A stretch of DNA of 64,000 nt. It comes from Druceiella hillmani. Its lineage: Eukaryota; Arthropoda; Insecta; Lepidoptera; Hepialidae. Below are positions 44,258-56,210 of the stretch, piece by piece. The stretch's first letter is position 1. The number at the start of each line of letters is the position of its first letter. The position numbers and the translations under genes are program-made. The stretch lies in NCBI GenBank assembly GCA_039881145.1, contig JAYKKI010000006.1, positions 16,216,501 through 16,280,500 on the forward strand, read 5' to 3'. The notes beneath the pieces are model-generated. The model saw nothing but the letters and a program-made list of their open reading frames with translations, had not been told where the DNA came from and searched no databases.

Positions 44258-44274
44258 GTTGCCATGGTAGCAAC
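44258..44274 (-). promoter_or_regulatory. RFX X-box-like palindrome upstream of ERK7
   Basis: GTTGCCATGGTAGCAAC contains two perfect RFX half-sites (GTTGCC and AGCAAC) in inverted orientation, but 5 nt apart instead of the usual 1-3. With a 2-nt spacer the second half reads GGTAGC, one base from consensus. RFX factors drive ciliary genes and ERK7/MAPK15 acts at cilia, so the placement 1.2 kb upstream makes sense; binding is inferred only. Confidence 0.4.
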
Positions 44275-45559
44275 TTACATGGGGAAATCGTATTTATCTA
44301 TGGTAATAATAGTAAATAGATATTAGATCCCTATTACATTATCGCAATATAAGTCAAATATTTTTAACTTTAATATACGTATGTATTACTTTCTATGTTA
44401 TTTCACTAAATAAAAGTTCCAATAATATTTTTGTATTTCTTCAAATGCGATCATTTCTTTATGCAGCAACACTGAATACAGACATTTCTGGCAAGTATTC
44501 AGTAAACAGTTCTCATTCGCGGGACATACGTCAGTCATTCAGCCAATATGCCGCGAAAATGGAAATTGTGAATACGTTCTAGGTCTATGAAAAGAAATAC
44601 AAATTTTGTCAAAACATATTTTTAGTTCTAGGTTATTCAGGTTTTTAGGTATTAAAAATTTAATAAAAATGTAAATAATACTAAAAAATATATGCCTAGC
44701 CCAGACCCAGATTAAACCCAAAAAACTGTGTGCAAAATTTGTGCAAGATTGTGTGCAAAGCATACAACTCAGTGTCAGTTCAAGTCATCTGCTTATAGGA
44801 CATGGTATCAAATGAAACACAATATTCATAAGTATTACTGAAAAAAGTATCGTAAAGATGAAAATGTCAAAGTAAAGATTCTTAACGCAAAGATTAAAAA
44901 AATCGGATGTTTTGATACTTTCCCGAATTTTCTATTATATAGTTTTTTACGAGATATATTCTACAACAAATATGGGTTATATTTGTTTCTTTTTCGTTGA
45001 TGGCGTTCTATCAATTTCTACAAAAAAACAAAAAACTAAAAAAATTCTACAACATTTATTATGCTCACAAAAGGTGGACAAGTTTTTTATGATAGATGAA
45101 TAAGTTTTTTAGAACCACCACCTTTGATAATATCAAACATTCTATTGATTTTACAAATAAAATTTAATAGTCATTTGCACAGTATGGAATAAACTTTTTT
45201 CCGTCAGAATTAGAAGAAGATTTGAAACCTAAAAAAGTTTTGAAATAAATTCTGCATCTCATTTTATTATTACAAAATTCCACCAAAGTCCGCTTATGGT
45301 AGGCACCACTCTCTTTCTTAAACTGGAGAAAACTTATACACTCAGAGCACAACTTACTTTGTTGAACGACAAGCAGTAGTCAGAGCCCCGCACTGACTGT
45401 TGCTGGATTGGAGAATTCGACGTTCCCTGTTTACTATGAAGTCAGGAGAGAGCTCGCTGGGTCGATTACCAATGAATGTTCCTCGTCGGTGTGACTTAAT
45501 TTCTTATTAATTAATTTGATATCATAAACATATTTTAATATATATTTCAATACAGATTG

Positions 45560-45560
<1 letters not shown>

Positions 45561-45637
<77 letters not shown>

Positions 45638-45638
45638 T
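45561..45638. repeat. (TA)n microsatellite
   Basis: TA run of about 75 bp with one TACATA break. Confidence 0.95.
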
Positions 45639-47289
45639 TAACTATGTTTATAATATTAAATTAATTAATAAAGAAACCGATGAATTGATCAAACTGATGA
45701 ACTCATGATTTTGCAGTGTCGTATTGTGCTACCACCGTTTTTAACGTCAGGGGTTATGAACCAATAGCCGCCTGATCGTCGCGTTGGTTACTGCGGTCAC
45801 CCGGAACAACTTCACAGAAAGACGCAAGCCAAGAAAGTCGCAGCCATCGGTTAGTTACAAGAAGTATCATTAAAAAGTTTTTAGAATATCAAAACTGGAA
45901 CCAATTATCAAGTTTGTAATTTTTTAAATGTTTTCCAAGATTGTCCCCGTGGCATTATATATCGTTTCATTGGATGGAACCACTAATAGAAGCAGTCGGT
46001 TTCTCTTCCTCGGACGTCTCTTTCAAGTTCTCTTCGACCGCTTCAGTGATGTCCGGGAATGATATTCCTCACAGTTTATCTTTTATTTTTTTTAATAAGT
46101 AGTAAAATGCATAGTGCTAGGTGGGGTCTCTGCGATGAATGAGCCATAATTGCTATACCCCACGTAGTCAAATATTCGGTCGATAGTCTAAAAGAAGCGT
46201 TGTCTTGAAGAAAGGGGTCGCCGTCTTGCAGGCCCGTTGTCGTAATGAAGGAGATTTTAATTACGAGGGCGTTGCTCTTAAACTTTTTACAAAACGAAAG
46301 GAAACTAGTTTCGGAAGACTTGTATACCAGTGTATCTAACAGGCGTATCTAGTCCATTTTAGACATATTTTACCTTTGCTATATTTATTAAGCTAATACC
46401 TAAAACCAGGATAATACAAGATTTTTAAATTGTTGGTATACCACTGACTGAATCATTAATCATAAATTACCACTGACTGGTAATTTTTTTTCTTATTTGC
46501 CAGAAATATTGATGTTATCCTCAATCATTGCCGTTGAGGGCACGTGTCACGCGGATCATCACTGAAATTAATACGGCCCGCTTGATCTCTTTATACTATA
46601 ATCTGACTAATCCCAGTTATAAAATTAGCGCGTGATGGAGCTTCATCACAAAATTCCAATCGAAATCAGTTGTTTATTGTTGATGGAGATCACAATGAAA
46701 GTCATAAAAATTTAGAATACAGGATAATCCGGAAGGTGCACATGCACAAATCTCTTCGCGGCCGCCTGAAGCCATAAATCTTCTCCCCCTCTATCACGCT
46801 CCCTCTACTAGAACCCCGCCCTACGCGTACAGTGTTACCGGCAAAATAATTTTACCCACTAACTCCGGGAAATCGTACGTACGAGTGTGTGTGTACATAT
46901 TAACTTAAGAAATTATTATGGTACTTTGTCAATAATTTTTTTTGTTAATAAAAAAAGAAAACAACAAGTTTAGTGTCTTAAAATAAAAAGAGAGGTTAAA
47001 AAGCCCCCTATAACAATTTTAAAATCGGTCCCGTACTAAAGCAATTCAAAAAGGGAAGAAAAAATTATTTCAATTAATTAACGTTCAATGCCGTAATAAA
47101 ATTTCTACTTATTTTATACAATTTCAGTTCACATTTTCAGGAAACTGAAGACGGTGAAAATGAATGAATGTAACATTTGTGTCTTTCGCGCTTCTTTGTT
47201 CTATGTACAATGTACAATGATTATATATGCAATAGGTAAAATATTCTAAAATTGAGTATGACAACGGAAATATCCAAAAATTACCAGTG
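45639..47289. other. Unassigned, locally GC-richer sequence
   Basis: Segments at 45730-45860, 45960-46070, 46180-46330 and 46740-46870 are richer in GC and CpG than their surroundings (for example TCTTCGCGGCCGCCTG near 46752). No frame above 60 codons, no tRNA fold and no known transposon protein is recognised. Could be decayed mobile-element or regulatory DNA. Confidence 0.35.
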
Positions 47290-47820
47290 AGTTTTGATTT
47301 GTGTTGAGTCGGGTGGGATTGGATTGGATTTTCCTTGAGTCGGGTAAGGATAACTTTAGATTGAGTTGGGTTTGCTTTAGATTTAATTATGTTTGGCTAG
47401 ATTATGCGGGATTAGGTTTGGTTTGAGTTTGGTTTGCTTTGGTTTGATTTGGGTTGTATTGATTTTGCTATGGTCTGTGTTGGGTTTACTTTGGGTTTAG
47501 TAAGTTTGGGTTGGTTTTAGTTATTTTTAGGTGAATTGGATTATACTGGGTTGGTAGGTTAGGTTTGCTTTGTATTGTGTTATTGGGTTTGCTCTGGTTG
47601 GGTTCGTTTGGATTGGGTTGAGTTGGGTTCTGTTAGGTTGGAATTATTTTGGATTTGTTTAGATTGTTTTGGTTGAATTGGATTTGCTCTGGGTTGGGTT
47701 TGGATTAGGTTATGTTATGTTGGGTTAGGTTGAGGTGGGTTTAGTTGGATTGGGTTGGATTTTGTTGAGTTTACTCTGGATTAGTTTGATCTATGTTGGA
47801 TTTGCTTTGTTAAGCACAAA
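47290..47820 (+). repeat. Degenerate G-rich GGTTTG/TTGGGTT tract
   Basis: About 530 bp built from TTGGGTT, GGTTTGCTTTGG and GGATTGGATT words, nearly C-free on the plus strand. Similar in character to 34690-35570 but T/G-richer and lacking GGTTATG words. Confidence 0.75.
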
Positions 47821-48546
47821 GTTGGGCAAACCGACTAAGATGAAATAAAAAAAATTAGATTACTTTAAGTTAACTCATATTAAAAAAAACATATCTTAAT
47901 ATGTTCAGTAATTTTTTGTAATTTATTTTGATGTAAAAATTATATTGTTGTGCTCTGTTACTAATATTATGTCCCCCTAAATCATTTTTTCTTAAATAAC
48001 TTCAATGTACTACTATTGTTTTTATCCCATACTAAATAAAAATCTTTTAAAACACATTTTAAAGTATTCACGTATTTAAAATGTGTTTTTTGTTGTCAAT
48101 ATCGTCATTTTCGATGTATGTTGATGTCCGCAGGTGATTAGCTACATCTGTTCGCCGACGTCCAGTTAGTTGATTCTTACCAACCGACTTTAATTTAGTG
48201 TATCCTAATTTAATAAGTATTGTTATTTATTTCTATGCAATATTTTTACAAGTAAAAAAAATAACTTAAAACCTAGTTTATTTTTGCACGACACTATCTA
48301 GTCTCGAAAATTAATAGTTTTAATATTAAAAATTAACTGAAATTATAATTTTTGACGTTAAGATAAACGATTCTAACCTTTAATCCGAATTAATCAAGAA
48401 ACTGTTGTTTTATAATGCAAAACACAAAAAGTACATAATAAAACCTCATGGAAATTTCAATCCGAAGGATCCCGCCTCTTGTTTTTACTTGAATTAAAAA
48501 CTGCTCTAATAAATTTTTACTATGTGACGTTATTTAACATACGCCA
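47821..48546. other. AT-rich spacer with one perfect hairpin
   Basis: Contains a 15-bp perfect hairpin (arms AAAACACATTTTAAA at 48049-48063 and its complement at 48075-48089, 11-nt loop). Otherwise nothing recognised. Confidence 0.6.
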
Positions 48547-50167
48547 CGTAAATATAGTAAAGGAAAGAAGACTACATAACTAAGTGGATGGAAATGCACT
48601 CTACATAAATGTGATAAAGGAAAGAAGACTCTACATAACTAAATGGATGGAAATGCACTCTACATAAATATGGTAAAGGAAAGAATACTCTACATAACTA
48701 AACGGATGAAATTGCACTCTACATAAATATGGTAAAGGAAAGAAGACTCTACATAACTAAGTGGATGGAAATGCACTCTACATAAATATGATAAAGGAAA
48801 GAAGACTCTACATAACTAAGTGGATGGAAATGCACTCTACATAAATATGGTAAAGGAAATAATACTCTACATAACTAAATGGATGGAATTGCACTCTACA
48901 TAAATATGGTAAAGGAAAGAAGACTCTACATAACTAAATGGATGGAATTGCACTCTACATAAATATGGTAAAGGAAAGAAGACTCTACATAACTAAGTGG
49001 ATGGAAATGCACTCTACATAAATATGATAAAGGAAAGAAGACTCTACATAACTAAATGGAAGGAAACGCACTCTACATAAATATGGTGAAGGAACGAAGA
49101 CTCTACATAACTAAATGGATGCAATTGCACTCTACATAAATATGGTGAAGGAAAAAAGACTGACTCTACATAACTAAATGGATAGAAATGCACTCTACAT
49201 AAATATGGTGAAGGAACGAAGACTCTACATAACTAAATGGATGGAATTGCACTCTACATAAATATGGTGAAGGAAAGAAGACTCTAGACAACTAAATGGA
49301 TGGAAATGCACTCTACATAAATATGGTAAAAGAAAGAAGACTGTACATAACTAAATGGATGGAATTGCACTCTACATAAATATGGTAAAAGAAAGAAGAC
49401 TCTACATAACTAAATGGATGGAATTGCACTCTACATAAATGTGGTAAAGGAAAGAAGACTGTACATAACCAAATGGATGGAAATGCACTCTACATAAATA
49501 TGGCGAAGGAAAGAATACTCTACATAACTAAATGGATAGAATTGCACTCTACATAAATACGGTAAAAGAAAGAAGACTCTACATAACTAAATGGATGGAA
49601 TTGCACTCTACATAAATATGGTAAAGGAAAGAATACTCTACATAACTAAATGGATGAAATTGCATTCTACATAAATACGGTAAAGGAAAGAAGACTCTAC
49701 ATAACTAAATGGATGGAAATGCACTCTACATAAATATGGTAAAGGAAAGAATACTCTACATAACTAAATGGTTGAAATTGCACTCTACATAAATATGGTA
49801 AAAGAAAGAAGACTCTACATAACTAAATGGATGGAATTGCACTCTACATAAATATGGTAAAGGAAAGAAGACTGTACATAACCAAATGGATGGAAATGCA
49901 CTCTACATAAATATGGTGAAGGAAAGAATACTCTACATAACTAAATGGATAGAATTGCACTCTACATAAATACGGTAAAAGAAAGAAGACTCTACATAAC
50001 TAAATGGATGGAATTGCACTCTACATAAATATGGTAAAGGAAAGAATACTCTACATAACTAAATGGATGAAATTGCACTCTACATCAATACGGTAAAGGA
50101 AAGAAGACTCTACATAACTAAATGGATGGAATTGCACTCTACATAAATATGGTAAAGGAAAGAAGAT
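48547..50167. repeat. 59-bp minisatellite, about 27 copies
   Basis: The unit is 59 bp, made of two related halves that both begin CTCTACATAA: one continues ATATGGTAAAGGAAAGAAGA, the other CTAAATGGATGGAATTGCA. Point variants (GACTGTAC, AACCAAATGG, GATAGAATT, ACGGT) recur in the same order 413 bp apart (49458 and 49871), which is seven units, so a higher-order repeat is superimposed. Non-coding. Confidence 0.95.
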
Positions 50168-50679
50168 GATGAAAATAAGAAGTCACTTTTTCGTTGTATA
50201 ATTTTTCTTTCAATATATAATTTTTCACACATTTTTTGTCTTAGTTTACACTTTATTATATTTACTTCGATGTTAAATCATTAATAAAGTTAACTTACGT
50301 TAAGCTAATCGAAAATACGTGAGACTTTTTTATGACTGGGAGGGAAACGTTGATATGAAGCATCCCAAAACAGTTTCTCATTTTAATTAAGATTTCTATT
50401 TCTTATCTCATATAATAATTTATATAATAAAATTGGAAAGAGGTCATGTCTATGTGCGCATAACACAAAAATCCACCAGGGACTTAACTGAACCGAGAAC
50501 GAAACATTTTTATATCGTAGAAGCTTCGTCAACCTCTGTATTAGTAACCGTGATACTATTTTTTATAGAGATTGAGAAATTGAAAATTAAATTACTAATT
50601 AATTACATAACGGGGACATCGGTTTCTTTTTTAAATAACCGTCATAAATTTGTAGTTTTTATGTGAAACATCTATAGGG
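50168..50679. other. AT-rich spacer
   Basis: Contains a 77-codon frame at 50433-50666 (MERGHVYVRITQ start) with no recognisable domain. Nothing else is seen. Confidence 0.3.
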
Positions 50680-50835
50680 GCAGGTATAAACCGGATCGTT
50701 GGCGTGGCGACGCTTGCCGTGGCGACGGGTCGCCACGCTATACTAAGGTATATACATAGTCTATATGTAGTAGAGTGTACGGTATGGTGACATATCGCCA
50801 TGCGCAAACGACTACGCGACCCTCTCCTCACTCAA
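50680..50835. other. CpG-rich island with a perfect hairpin
   Basis: A sharp GC-rich patch in AT-rich DNA. CGTGGCGAC (50718-50726), GG, then GTCGCCACG (50729-50737) form a perfect 9-bp hairpin; CGTGGCGAC also occurs just upstream (50703-50711). A TATAAA lies at about 50687. It could be a promoter or a mobile-element end; the identity is unknown. Confidence 0.4.
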
Positions 50836-50876
50836 TTCGACGCTGTTGTTTTTCTACGGTACACATAAACTGTGCT

Positions 50877-51455
50877 TTATTATTTTTGTATTAATTGTAA
50901 ATAATTGTTTATTAAATAAAGTCACCATTTTCTGTAAGAAATTCGTAATACTTTATTTTTTCATTATGCTATATTTAGTTCCTGTAATAATCTTGTCTTT
51001 TATGCATATTACTTGTACGAACACGATGTTTCACATCTGCCAGGCGTCCCGTGACGGCTCACTGTTTTTTTTAAATTTTTGTATTAATTGTAAATAAATT
51101 TTTATTACATAAAGTCACCATTTTCTGTAAGAAATTCGTAATACTTTATTTTTTCATTATGCTATATTTAGTTCCTGTAATAATCTTGTCTTTTATGCAT
51201 ATTACTTGTACGAACACAATGTTTCACAACTGCCAGGCGTCCCGTGACGGCTCACTGTTTTTTTTTGTTTTTGTATTAATTGTAAGTAAATGTTTACTAA
51301 ATAAAGTCACCATTTTCTGTAAGAAATTCGTAATACTTTATTATTTCATTATGCTATATTTAGTTCCTGTAATAATCTTGTCTTTTATGCATATTACTTG
51401 TACGAACACGATGTTTCACATCTGCCAGGCGTCCCGTGACGGCTCATTGTTTAAT
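50877..51455 (+). repeat. Approx. 193-bp tandem repeat, three copies
   Basis: TTTTGTATTAATTG marks units at 50884, 51077 and 51269. Each contains AAAGTCACCATTTTCTG, TTTATGCATATTACTTGTA and ends GGCGTCCCGTGACGGCTCA. Spacing near a multiple of three lets a frame (51159-51503) repeat the same protein segment; this is probably a by-product. Confidence 0.9.
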
Positions 51456-52062
51456 TCTACGCTAGATGGCGGTATTTATCTTGTTTTAAATATTTATTTT
51501 TAACTTAATACTGCATTTATATTTATCTATTAACTGTGGACATGATTTCTTTCTGAATAACCATAAAATGAGAGAAATGCCTCAAAGTAGTAGTTGAGTT
51601 ATTTTGTCGAAGACTACATAAGTTAGACAAAAATGTACTTATAACTGCAAAGTTTCCCTATATGCGACATATGAGCGGTCACAAACAGCAGTTAGTCGCT
51701 TATTATATCCATCCCTTAGTGATAAAAATGTATCTATGTGATCTAAATAAGAATTTAAATATAACTAACTCCTATCTAGTAAACGTTTATAAAACGTGAC
51801 ATAGTGCCGGGAGCTCATGATTAGCAGAGTTAGTCGGGCTCCATGTTTCTCTGGAGATTTGAGCGATGAAAAAGCAACAATGAGAATTCGTTCAAAACGA
51901 AGCAGTCTTTCATCTTGATTAGAGGTTTCCGAAGCACGCTTATACAATTTTGACGCTCTCGTTCAGTAGCAAGCCTTGCCTCACGACCTTCATTTTATAT
52001 CTATGGCCTTATTTCTCAAATTTTATTAAGCGTTTCTTGGATACTGAGATAAAGTTTACTTT
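51456..52062. other. Spacer, nothing recognised
   Basis: AT-rich. A phrase at 51797-51828 (GTGACATAGTGC, GGGAGCTCA.GATTAGCAG) recurs at 52755-52790, flanking the next element on both sides, and may belong to a larger repeat unit. Confidence 0.4.
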
Positions 52063-52632
52063 TGAAGTAAAACTTCTTTACGCACGCCTGACTTGGAGAG
52101 TAAGCTGGTGAATGCGTGACGAGAGCGTTACGAAAAGTGTGATCGGACGAGGCGAATGGAAGTTGAGAGGGAGATATAAGTTAGTGAAGAGAGAAAGAGA
52201 GAGAGAGTTACGTTTCGTATACTACTGTAGGAACAAGAGAGAGAGGTGCGAGCACACATTTTCTTTCTCTCCTTCTCTCATAGCCAGTTATGTTTCGTAT
52301 ATCTAAGACACAGTTCAAGCCTATTGTCTGTATCACACTGTAGGAGCAAGAGAGAGCAGTGCGCGCGCACATTTTCTTTCTCTTTTCCTCTTATAGCCAG
52401 TGCATGAAATATTTATATGTGCGAGTTTGCTAGCGTTACGCGAACGGTGATTTTTTTATTATTTTGTAATCTCATTTCGTTCTTGAACAATTTTATAAAT
52501 TATTATTTTATTCAATACATTAAATATTCTACGTTTAAAGAGAATAAAATTGTAAATTCATTTTAAAGTTCATATTTTGAGAATTTGAAGTTTTACTTCA
52601 GTCGTGTGGTCTAAAGCACACTCGTTTTTTAA
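52063..52632. mobile_element. GAAGTAAAACTTC-ended dispersed element, copy 2
   Basis: Inverted copy of 5156-5586. GAAGTAAAACTTC (52064-52076) and GAAGTTTTACTTC (about 52586-52598) bracket the matching CGTTACGAAAAGTGTGATCGG and GAGAGAGAGTTACGTTTCG segments. It carries about 140 bp more than copy 1 in the region near 52420-52580, so copy 1 is internally deleted. Confidence 0.68.
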
Positions 52633-53351
52633 ATTGTCAAAAGATCCATGCAGTTCTGATATTTTTCTTTGGAGGTATTGTTTTAGTAAAAAATGATTCA
52701 AGAACATCTCTTAAAAATAAAGCCAAATTATAAAAAAATAGACACTTTGTTCACCTGTGACATAGTGCAGGGAGCTCACGATTAGCAGAGTTAGTTAGTA
52801 ATAAAAAGAGTCAAAACGTCTAACCAATTGTGTTCAAACCACAGAACTCATTTTGGTAAAAAAAACGTGTTTTAAGTTCTGTCAATAAACACAATACTTA
52901 TTGTCGTATTCAAAAACCTTCTCCATGTTTCATCTTCATTTAAGTAACATGATGTCATCTTCATGAAATCATTGCATGGAGAGGGTTTTTTTTATTTTTC
53001 CATACCCTGTGCCACCAGTTGAGCACGTTTAAACCATGAGACTATAACCATTACAAACTTTTTTCAAATAAGTCGCTTTGTATTGAAATTTTGAATTACC
53101 ATATCTTTTCTTCTCGTATATTGATAAAGATGAAAGAATGCTTAAATATTAACCAGATTGGACAAAATTTACTAATGAAATCGCACAATATACTAATAGC
53201 GGATCTTGCTTGATGCACTAGGCAATAAAATAAACTCACAGACAAAAAATCCAAAAATAAGCTTTTTGTGTGCCATTATTTGGATTGTATTCCACTAAAT
53301 CACGGTTTGGCAAGTATGTCGATACAAGGACACATCAATTCTACAACTTTG
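52633..53351. other. Spacer, nothing recognised
   Basis: AT-rich sequence between the dispersed element and the (TA)n block. No frame or element is supported. Confidence 0.4.
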
Positions 53352-53528
<177 letters not shown>

Positions 53529-53655
53529 TAACTGCAATATCGTCACTGTATAGACCCTTGGACCACAGTGGGAAAATGTTTATAGGCACAATTATTGTAA
53601 CGCGAAAAGCGACAAACCTCACTACTTCGTTATATTATAATACTTTTATAAAGAA

Positions 53656-53680
53656 CTAGCTAGGGTAGCCGGCTTTGCTC
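53656..53680 (-). other. Helitron 3' terminus
   Basis: Minus strand: GAGCAAAGCCGGCTACC then CTAGCTAG and T. The terminal CTAG with a following T and GC-rich palindrome just upstream matches the usual 3' end. Assignment is by pattern only. Confidence 0.6.
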
Positions 53681-55404
53681 ATGGAGTTGATGTAAGATTG
53701 TGTGGTAGTTGTAATAAATGGATAAACTTGAAAATATAAGAGGTAAAAAATATTTACTGAAAATATGTAATAACTATTTACAATAATTGTTTATAAACAA
53801 CATTTTTCATTTTGTTATCCGGGGTGTATATGCTCAAATTTTTCGAATTTCCTACTCGAGAGCTAGCTGCGTATAGCTGACCGCGAGCAAAACAGGATTC
53901 TTTGAAGTTGAAGTCGCAATATTTTATAATTAACAAAGCGCAAGGATAACGCTTTGCTAATTGTAAAACTATAGGTTAATTTTATTGAAAATTGCAGTCT
54001 TTTAAATTGAAATGGCAGTTCAGTAGAGATCAGTGGTATTCTGGGAAAAACACTGTGTGTCCTTTAACTTTTCCAGTCATAAGTTCGGCTTCGTTGATGT
54101 TATTTGATAGTCGTTTGACGATTATCCTTGTTCCATTACATATATTTTGGTGAGTTGAAATTTCTGAGTGGTATGATCGGAGATCCAATTTTCAGTCGAA
54201 GGCAGTGTAATGGCATTCCTGGCACTTGCAAAGAGTTTAAAAATTCTGTAGGGAAGTTGACACTTTCTTCAACGCTAACCATAGTGTCGATTAATTTGTA
54301 TAATCTCTCTTCACCAAGAATTTTTTTTTTAATATTAAAGTTAATACTACTATTTTTAGTTGCCGAAATTGCCCTCTGAAATAGTCACTCCGGATTGATA
54401 TAGTTGTGAACAATGTTTGGATAAATTTGGTCGATGAGTTCATTCTCAGTGGTGGCTGTGTTGCAGAAATCACTGTTGAGTTCAATGAAGCCGGTCGTCT
54501 GGTCAGTAGGACATGTGCCTCCGCCAATTTGTAAAAGTTTTTGAGCAAAATGTTCTGTTAATTAATCTTTTGATAGTTCAACTCTCACATTTTTTGTTAG
54601 ACGCCGTATTTGTATGTAAGGTCAGAGATGAGATTTTTTTAAGCATACATTGATTTCATCTGCTGGTGTTGACTTGGGGATAACTGGAAGTATTTGTCGG
54701 AAATCTCGTGAGCTTATGAGTAGAGCTCCTCCCTTCGCTTCAGAGTTTCCTCGCAAGTCGTGTGATGATCTGTCCATGACTTCGAGTTATTTTTTATGTG
54801 CCTTTGTGCATTGGTCCCAGAAGATAATTTTAGGTTGTTTTAGAAGTTCGCCTCGTCCAAATGCTTTTGAGATTTTACATACTGGGAATTGTTCTTCGGC
54901 TATATTCAACGATAGTTATAGGGTGGAATGGATAGTTCGTTCTCCTTCCATAAGTGTGGCGGCAGTGAAGGATGATGCCAGTGTAAGTGCGATGTGTTAT
55001 TTAGCACGTAACTCTGCCAGCAATCGAGTTATCACTAACGTTTTCTCAGTGCCGTCTGGTGCGTCCAAGTCAATAATTCCGCTAGTGTTGTTGTAGATCC
55101 GGTCCATGATAACGTTGTACATTTTTTTTATATTATCATTAAGGAGGGGTTTATTGCGAGCAAAATATTGAAGTGGTTCGTGGATGCTGTAGCTTTTTCC
55201 TATGTAATTTCGAAGTTTAGCACACTAAAGGCATCTTCTCGTTATGTTGGCAGTCCAAGTTGTACTAAGGTCTGGTTTTTTAATGATAAACATTTGTCTT
55301 GTAGGCGAATGAGTATGGCGAATGTTTCGTTGAAGACGTTGTCGTTCAATTTGACGGCCAGTTCCGAATGAGCTTGTCGGATTTGGTACAGTATGTCATC
55401 TCTC

Positions 55405-55413
55405 ATACTCACT
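55405..55413. repeat. LINE target site duplication, left copy
   Basis: ATACTCACT at 55405-55413 matches 58583-58591. Removing the intervening LINE restores the continuous Helitron reading LWYSFQ-VSMRDDILYQIR, which confirms the duplication. Confidence 0.85.
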
Positions 55414-55414
55414 A

Positions 55415-55921
55415 GAGAAACTCCCTGCGGTAATAATCTACGATGTGCCCAAGGACCTGACAAACGAGGAATTTATACAGGTGCTGAAGGATGAAAATCT
55501 CAACGAATTCCCCACTTGTGACCTGGACAAAATAAGAGCCAACGCGCGTACCTCACGTGCAGGAAACAAAAATTTCGTGCTGGAGCTGCCTCAAGCTATG
55601 AGAGAGCGCCTATTGAAAGCGGGCCATGTATTTTTTCAATGGACCTCGTGCAGGGTAGCGGACTTCGTGCAGGTGACCAGATGTTTTAGATGCCACCTCT
55701 ATGGTCATGTGGCAAAGCACTGTAAAGACGAGCTCTTTTGCAATAGATGCACGAAAAAGGGACACGACGGCAAAGATTGCCCTAGTGTTCCTGCGACTGA
55801 CATCTGTGTCACCTGCACTCGCTTCAAGAAGGAAGCAGGACACCGAGTCGGCACTGATGCCTGCCCTGCATTCAGGGCAGCATTGGAGAGAACGGTGAGA
55901 CAAACGGCCTACTCACCATAA
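55415..55921 (+). pseudogene. LINE ORF1 (gag-like) C-terminal part with zinc knuckles
   Basis: Open from the truncation point to TAA at 55919-55921, about 168 codons. It includes an RRM-like stretch (YDVPKDLTNEEFIQVL), then CFRCHLYGHVAKHC and CNRCTKKGHDGKDC (both CX2CX4HX4C) and a third Cys-rich motif CVTC...HRVGTDAC. Such knuckles bind element RNA. The N-terminal half is missing through 5' truncation, so there is no native start. Confidence 0.82.
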
Positions 55922-56210
55922 GCTGGATTTCATCCAGCTGAATGCAGGGCGGGGCTCGACGGTCATGACCGAGCTCTCGATGACCCTTAGAGACCACGGT
56001 AAGTTTTGCATCGCGTGTGTGCAGGAGCAATACGCCCCTAGGGGGAGCAGCCTGGGATTGGAACCCTTCCTCGTTCTGGAGAAGGGGCCTCATCCTAAGG
56101 CCGCGATTGTCCTTGACCCGCAAGGGCTGGGCGTCCTGTTCCTGGAGCACCTGTCGACAGAGCATTGCGTAGTGGCCCAGATTTCTCTCGGTCCGGTACA
56201 TATTATGGTA
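55922..56210 (+). pseudogene. LINE ORF2 endonuclease stub
   Basis: Reads LDFIQLNAGRGSTVM, then SMTLRDHGKFCIACVQEQY, the start of an APE-type endonuclease (the LQ.N motif and the QE catalytic Glu region). The similarity runs to about VAQISLGPVHIMV near 56205 and then stops; the rest of the nuclease (Asp/His catalytic motifs) is absent. The frame differs from the downstream RT frame, consistent with a deletion junction. Confidence 0.72.

Larger units (their letters stand above)
43041..45360 (-). other. ERK7 5' flank
   Basis: Upstream of the ATG in gene orientation. The first 1.1 kb is AT-rich and includes a (TA)n block; a GC-richer segment at about 44200-44290 carries the X-box-like motif and is the best candidate promoter. 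No 5' UTR exon could be fixed from sequence. 44290-45360 shows nothing recognisable. Confidence 0.4.

Noticed and set aside
45700..45860. Possible tRNA or small structured RNA in a GC-richer block
   Set aside because: No cloverleaf or A/B box pair could be drawn.
48547..50167. Minisatellite as a CRISPR-like array
   Set aside because: Units are continuous 59-bp repeats without unique spacers, in a eukaryotic context.
54650..55096. 148-codon plus-strand frame
   Set aside because: Shadow of the Helitron helicase, which reads on the minus strand with recognisable motifs (DFRQILPVIPKSTPADE).
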